In this document: positions 6,086 through 8,850 of the stretch, piece after piece
Position numbering within the stretch: the stretch's first letter is position 1
Layout: every line of letters begins with the position of its first letter
NCBI GenBank assembly: GCA_019421385.1
Contig: JAHZFK010000039.1
Coordinates: forward strand, 11,633 to 20,482
Length of the DNA: 8,850 nucleotides
Reading direction: 5' to 3'
Source: Clostridiales bacterium
Lineage (GTDB): Bacteria; Bacillota; Clostridia; Oscillospirales; Butyricicoccaceae
The notes under the pieces: generated by a model
Seen by the model: the letters and a program-made list of their open reading frames with translations, nothing else
Databases searched by the model: none
What the model was told of the DNA's origin: nothing
Made by a program: the position numbers and the translations under genes

Positions 6086-6730
6086 TTACACGCGGAAATA
6101 GTCCATTTTCTTTTCCAGCCAGCCGAACAGCAGCGTCAGAATGCCGCAGAACAGCAGGAAGAACAGAGCGGTGGAAAACAGCGGCCAGATCAGGCCCTTG
6201 GTGGCGTATTCCTTGCTCATCATGATGATTTCCTTGGTGGCGATGACATTGGCCAGCGCGGTGTCCTTGATGAGCGTCATAAATTCGTTGCCCATGGGCG
6301 GGATGACACGCTTGATGACCTGCAAGAGTGTGACCTTAAAAAAGATCTGGCTCTTGGTCATGCCAAGCACCTGTCCGGCTTCATATTGACCGCGCGGGAT
6401 GGACTGGATGCCGCCGCGGTAGATTTCCGAGAAGTAACAGGCGTAGTTGATGACAAATGCCACGCAGACAGCGGTCAGGCGCGGCAGCAGATCGCCGTCC
6501 CAGAGTAAGCCGGGGCCGTAAAAAATGACGATGATCTGCAGCATCAGGGGCGTGCCGCGGATAATCCAGACAAAGGTTTTGACGATAGCGCGTAGCGGCG
6601 CAAAGCGGCTCATCGAGCCGAACGAAATAATCAGCCCGAGTGGGAGCGCAAACAGCAGCGTGACGAAAAAAATCTGGCAGTTGATGCCAAAGGTTTTTGT
6701 CAGGCTGGTAAAAATGACAGACGCAGACAT
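6086..6730 (-). CDS. Polar amino acid ABC transporter permease
   Basis: This 214-aa integral membrane subunit of the importer has hydrophobic segments at the start (about residues 16-38), in the middle (LQIIVIFYGPGLLW; LTAVCVAFVINYACYFSEIYRGG) and at the end (LIWPLFSTALFFLLFCGILTLLFGWL), fitting the usual five-helix HisM/GlnP type. The ATPase-contacting EAA loop is clear as YEAGQVLGMTKSQIFFKVTLLQ followed by PPMGNEF. IRGTPLMLQ is another family mark. I chose the ATG at 6728-6730, with GAAAGGG about 9 bases upstream. A TTG at 6751 would add seven residues but has no site. One permease gene suggests a homodimer. It is separated from the lipoprotein gene by 88 bp with a hairpin, and overlaps the next gene's ribosome binding site. 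Confidence 0.93.
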   Translation of the reverse strand: MSASVIFTSLTKTFGINCQIFFVTLLFALPLGLIISFGSMSRFAPLRAIVKTFVWIIRGTPLMLQIIVIFYGPGLLWDGDLLPRLTAVCVAFVINYACYFSEIYRGGIQSIPRGQYEAGQVLGMTKSQIFFKVTLLQVIKRVIPPMGNEFMTLIKDTALANVIATKEIIMMSKEYATKGLIWPLFSTALFFLLFCGILTLLFGWLEKKMDYFRV

Positions 6731-6754
6731 GAAAAAATACCCTTTCCCCAAACA

Positions 6755-6796
6755 AAGGTAGGCGGGGCAGCATGAAAATACTGTCCCGTCAGCCTT
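6755..6796. other. Intercistronic hairpin between lipoprotein and permease genes
   Basis: GGCGGGGCAG (6761-6770) faces CTGTCCCGTC (6781-6790) around a 10-base loop, with outer pairs AAGG/CCTT. In the minus-strand mRNA 8 of 10 core pairs form, with two A/C mismatches. In a plus-strand RNA the same positions become G-U pairs, giving a better hairpin followed by TTGATTTTC. On minus it probably stabilises the lipoprotein mRNA end or partly terminates, giving more binding protein than permease. Its possible plus-strand use is unexplained. Confidence 0.5.
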
Positions 6797-6818
6797 GATT
6801 TTCTTATGTTACCATTCC

Positions 6819-7664
6819 TTATTCCGCCAGGCTCAGGCCGTATTTCTCGGCCAGCGCAGGCAGGGTGCCGTCTTCGACCAGTTCGCCCATGATCTCGTTG
6901 ACCTTGGTGCAAAGATCGCTGTCCTTGCGGAAACCGATGCCGTATTCTTCGACAGACAGCTCTGCGCCGTCGATCATCATCAGGTCGGCAAAATCCGTGC
7001 CCTCACCGATCATGCTCTTGGCAAGCGTCCAGTCGAGTACAGCTGCGTCAGACGCGCCGGACTCGATCTCAAGCAGCGCGTCGGTCTGCTTGGTCACGGT
7101 GGTCAGATTGGCCTGCGACAAGTTTTCGTCTGCCTCGATCGCGGACTGACCGGCCGAACCGGCTTCCGCTACCAGATTGGCGCCTGCCAGCGAAGCGGTA
7201 TCGGTATACTTATCCTTGTTGCTGCCCTTGATGACAACGACTTGCATGTTCTTGACATACGGATCGGAAACCGAGATGTTTTCTGTGAGGTCATCCGTGA
7301 TGGTCATGCCGTTCCAGATGCAGTCGATGCTCTTCGCGTCCAGCTCGATCACCTTGGTATCCCAGTTGATCTCAACGAACTCCGGCTCAACGCCCAGCTT
7401 TTCGCAGACCGCTCTGGCAAATTCCGTATCAAAGCCGGTAAATTCGCCGTTTTCGTCGGTGTAGTTCATCGGTTCATAGACCGTGTAGCCGATGATCAGA
7501 TTGCCTTTATCCTGTACATAGGCCAGATCGCTGGCGGTTTCCGTACCGGCATCACCGCCGTTGTCCGCAGCCGCATCCTCGGTTTTTCCACCGCCGCAGC
7601 CAGCCAGCAGGGAAACGCTCATCGCGCCGGCAAGCAGCAGCGCCAGAAGCTTTTTGGTTTTCAT
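6819..7664 (-). CDS. ABC transporter substrate-binding lipoprotein, polar amino acid family
   Basis: This 281-aa protein is the extracellular receptor of the importer. It begins with a lipoprotein signal: basic KTKK, a hydrophobic stretch and the lipobox LAGC with C23 as the lipid-anchored residue. A Gly/Asp-rich linker follows to about residue 45. The body is a family 3 binding fold (GFDTEFARAVCEKLG at 78-91, WNGMTITDD at 117-125, SDPYVKNMQVVVIKG at 133-147, AAVLDWTLA at 207-215). The Arg that usually holds the ligand carboxylate, in the TPER position of this motif (R77 in HisJ), is a Leu here (L126). The Asp equivalent of the amino-group contact (D211) appears kept. The ligand may therefore differ from a standard alpha-amino acid. 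The start ATG has AGGAGGG 6 bases upstream. It is the first gene of the operon and has its own promoter, divergent from the But gene. Confidence 0.93.
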   Translation of the reverse strand: MKTKKLLALLLAGAMSVSLLAGCGGGKTEDAAADNGGDAGTETASDLAYVQDKGNLIIGYTVYEPMNYTDENGEFTGFDTEFARAVCEKLGVEPEFVEINWDTKVIELDAKSIDCIWNGMTITDDLTENISVSDPYVKNMQVVVIKGSNKDKYTDTASLAGANLVAEAGSAGQSAIEADENLSQANLTTVTKQTDALLEIESGASDAAVLDWTLAKSMIGEGTDFADLMMIDGAELSVEEYGIGFRKDSDLCTKVNEIMGELVEDGTLPALAEKYGLSLAE

Positions 7665-7716
7665 AAGAGACCCTCCTAAAATACTTTATCGTACTATGCT
7701 GTGAAAGTCATTTACC

Positions 7717-7744
7717 ATTGTACCACTTTATTTCAGAAAATCAA
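7717..7744 (-). promoter_or_regulatory. Sigma-A promoter for the ABC transporter operon
   Basis: TTGATT (7744-7739) and TACAAT (7722-7717) lie 16 bases apart on minus. The predicted start near 7710 leaves a leader of about 45 bases before the lipoprotein ATG. It is divergent from the But promoter, with the -35 elements about 65 bp apart and the 11-bp repeats between them. Confidence 0.65.
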
Positions 7745-7755
7745 GGAAAACTTTT

Positions 7756-7788
7756 TGAGAGTATTCTGAGAGTATTCTGAGAATGTTT
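7756..7788. repeat. 11-bp tandem repeat between divergent promoters
   Basis: TGAGAGTATTC occurs twice head to tail (7756-7766, 7767-7777), and a third unit (7778-7788) keeps only TGAGA and drifts afterwards. The period of 11 bp is one helical turn, so proteins on successive units would sit on one face of the DNA. It lies just upstream of both -35 elements. OmpR/PhoB-type response regulators are known to bind 11-bp direct repeats, so a regulator site is plausible; chance slippage is the alternative. Confidence 0.7.
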
Positions 7789-7809
7789 TGGCGTAATACA
7801 AACCTCCGC

Positions 7810-7838
7810 TTGACCTGTATATGCGGATATAGTATAAT
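7810..7838 (+). promoter_or_regulatory. Strong sigma-A promoter for the But-type CoA-transferase
   Basis: TTGACC (7810-7815) and TATAAT (7833-7838) are separated by 17 bases, one mismatch from the ideal vegetative promoter. The predicted start is near 7845, giving a leader of about 40 bases. This is the strongest promoter in the window, as expected for the enzyme that ends the butyrate pathway. Confidence 0.88.
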
Positions 7839-7847
7839 GAATTAAGA

Positions 7848-7865
7848 TTGTTAAAGAATAGACAA
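7848..7865. promoter_or_regulatory. Rex-like operator over the start of the But transcript
   Basis: TTGTTAA AGAA TAGACAA matches the Rex consensus TTGTTAAnnnnTTAACAA at 12 of 14 defined bases: the left half is perfect and the right half has 5 of 7. It begins about 10 bp after the -10, between the start point and the ribosome binding site, a standard position for repression by road-block. A perfect Rex site upstream of thiolase in the same window adds weight. Confidence 0.55.
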
Positions 7866-7883
7866 TATGGAGGTTGTGGCAAA

Positions 7884-8850
7884 ATGGATTACACAGCACT
7901 TTATCAGAGTAAATTGACAACGGCAGAGGAAGCGGTCAAGGTCGTCAAGTCGGGCGATTGGGTGGATTACGGCTGGTGTGTCGGCACGCCGGACGTGCTC
8001 GATCAGGCGATGGCGAAGCGTTTGCCTGAGCTGACCGACGTCAACTTCCGCGGCGGCGTTTTGATGCGTGTGCCGGAAATCTATAAGATCGAGGACCCCG
8101 CAGCGCATATGACTTGGAACTCGTGGCACATGTCGGGCATCGAGCGCAAGTTCATTGCCACCGGTGCCGGTTTCTATTGCCCCATGCGCTATTCCGAGCT
8201 GCCGCGTTTTTACCGCGAGAGCATCGGTCATGTGGATGTTGCTATGCTGCAGGTTGCGCCGATGGACAGCCATGGCTTTTTCAGCTTTGGTCCGCAGGCG
8301 TCGCACCTGCGCGCGATATGCGATGTAGCGGATAAGATCATCGTTGAAGTAAACGAGAATATGCCGCGCTGCCTGGGCGGCATGGAGGATTGCATCCACG
8401 TTTCCGAAGTCGATATGATTGTCCTAGGAAATAATGCGCCCATGCCCGAGATGGGAGCGGCTGCGGCAACCGACGTAGACCGCAAGGTGGCGGAGCTGAT
8501 CGTGCCGGAGATTCCGAACGGTGCTTGCTTGCAGCTGGGCATCGGCGGTATGCCGAACACCATCGGCGCGATGATCGCGGAATCTGACCTCAAGGATCTG
8601 GGCGTACACACCGAAATGTACGTCGATGCATTCGTGGATATTGCCAATGCAGGCAAGATCACGGGCCGCAACAAGACCATCGACCTCGGCCGTCAGGCGT
8701 ATGCGTTCGCTGCGGGCACCAAGAAGCTGTATGATTATCTGAACGACAATCCGGAGTGCGCGTCCATGCCGGTTGATTACACCAACGATGTGCATGTGAT
8801 TGCAGGCATTGACAACTTCATTTCGATCAACAATGCCGTTGATATCGACC
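7884..8850 (+). CDS. but: Butyryl-CoA:acetate-type CoA-transferase (partial, C-terminus off window)
   Basis: Family I CoA-transferase that probably converts butyryl-CoA plus acetate to butyrate plus acetyl-CoA, the last step of butyrate formation in many gut Clostridia. The first 322 codons are visible, of about 440-450 expected. Recognisable blocks are SGDWVDYGWC (23-32), TWNSWHMSGIERK (77-89), MRYSELPRFYRES (101-113), VAPMDSHGFFSFGP (124-137), VEVNENMPRCLGG (154-166), GACLQLGIGGMPN (213-225), TEMYVDAFVDIANAGK and DNFISINNAVDID. The catalytic Glu is expected to be E244 in VHTEMYVDAF. The start ATG has GGAGG 10 bases upstream. The sequence agrees best with what I recall of But proteins. The related 4-hydroxybutyrate CoA-transferase (AbfT/Cat2) is the alternative, and the 4-hydroxybutyrate genes nearby make that worth testing. 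A strong promoter and a Rex-like site precede it. Confidence 0.9.
   Translation, partial: MDYTALYQSKLTTAEEAVKVVKSGDWVDYGWCVGTPDVLDQAMAKRLPELTDVNFRGGVLMRVPEIYKIEDPAAHMTWNSWHMSGIERKFIATGAGFYCPMRYSELPRFYRESIGHVDVAMLQVAPMDSHGFFSFGPQASHLRAICDVADKIIVEVNENMPRCLGGMEDCIHVSEVDMIVLGNNAPMPEMGAAAATDVDRKVAELIVPEIPNGACLQLGIGGMPNTIGAMIAESDLKDLGVHTEMYVDAFVDIANAGKITGRNKTIDLGRQAYAFAAGTKKLYDYLNDNPECASMPVDYTNDVHVIAGIDNFISINNAVDID

Noticed and set aside
7851..8399. 182-aa minus-strand frame, with others at 8228-8795
   Set aside because: These are antisense to the plus-strand But-type gene, whose motifs, promoter and ribosome binding site are all clear.
1..8850. Search for CRISPR, insertion sequence, phage, toxin-antitoxin, tRNA or riboswitch
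   Set aside because: I found no regular repeat-spacer pattern, transposase or recombinase, tRNA-like cloverleaf or known riboswitch core. Leaders are 40-160 bases and mostly occupied by the promoters and hairpins listed.

Overview
The window looks like chromosomal DNA of a butyrate-producing anaerobic Firmicute (class Clostridia). The Oscillospirales side, including Butyricicoccus/Agathobaculum-like or Flavonifractor-like gut bacteria, is my guess from the fairly GC-rich coding DNA and from gene content. I cannot name the genus. The evidence is a set of fermentation enzymes typical of that group, strong AGGAGG ribosome binding sites and sigma-A promoters. All genes are on the minus strand except the last one at the right edge.

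Left to right: positions 1-90 hold the N-terminus of an acetyl-CoA acetyltransferase (thiolase). In its leader is a perfect 18-bp Rex operator (209-226). Next, also on minus and transcribed right to left, is a 4-hydroxybutyrate block: 4-hydroxybutyrate dehydrogenase (3821-5002), a strong terminator, 4-hydroxybutyryl-CoA dehydratase (2243-3688), a hairpin, an unrecognised 88-aa cysteine-rich protein (1889-2155), and a one-chain propionate/acetate-type CoA-transferase (271-1839). From 5285 to 7664 is a separate polar-amino-acid-type ABC importer (lipoprotein, permease, ATPase), closed by a bidirectional-looking terminator at 5175-5210. Divergent from it, on plus, is a butyryl-CoA:acetate-type CoA-transferase (7884 to beyond the window end). 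It has a near-consensus promoter and a second, imperfect Rex-like site just after the predicted start point.

Together the enzymes outline a route from succinate semialdehyde to 4-hydroxybutyrate, then 4-hydroxybutyryl-CoA and crotonyl-CoA, joining the acetyl-CoA route (thiolase) to butyryl-CoA, with But making butyrate. The CoA step for 4-hydroxybutyrate could be done by either CoA-transferase. No succinate-semialdehyde dehydrogenase, crotonase, 3-hydroxybutyryl-CoA dehydrogenase or butyryl-CoA dehydrogenase is in the window. The Rex sites suggest that NADH/NAD+ ratio controls both the entry (thiolase) and exit (But) of the pathway.

I see no mobile element, CRISPR array, tRNA or rRNA, and no evidence of a wholly new system. 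The least explained items are the 88-aa Cys-rich protein inside the 4-hydroxybutyrate block, the 11-bp tandem repeat between the divergent promoters, and the two-hairpin leader of the dehydrogenase gene.
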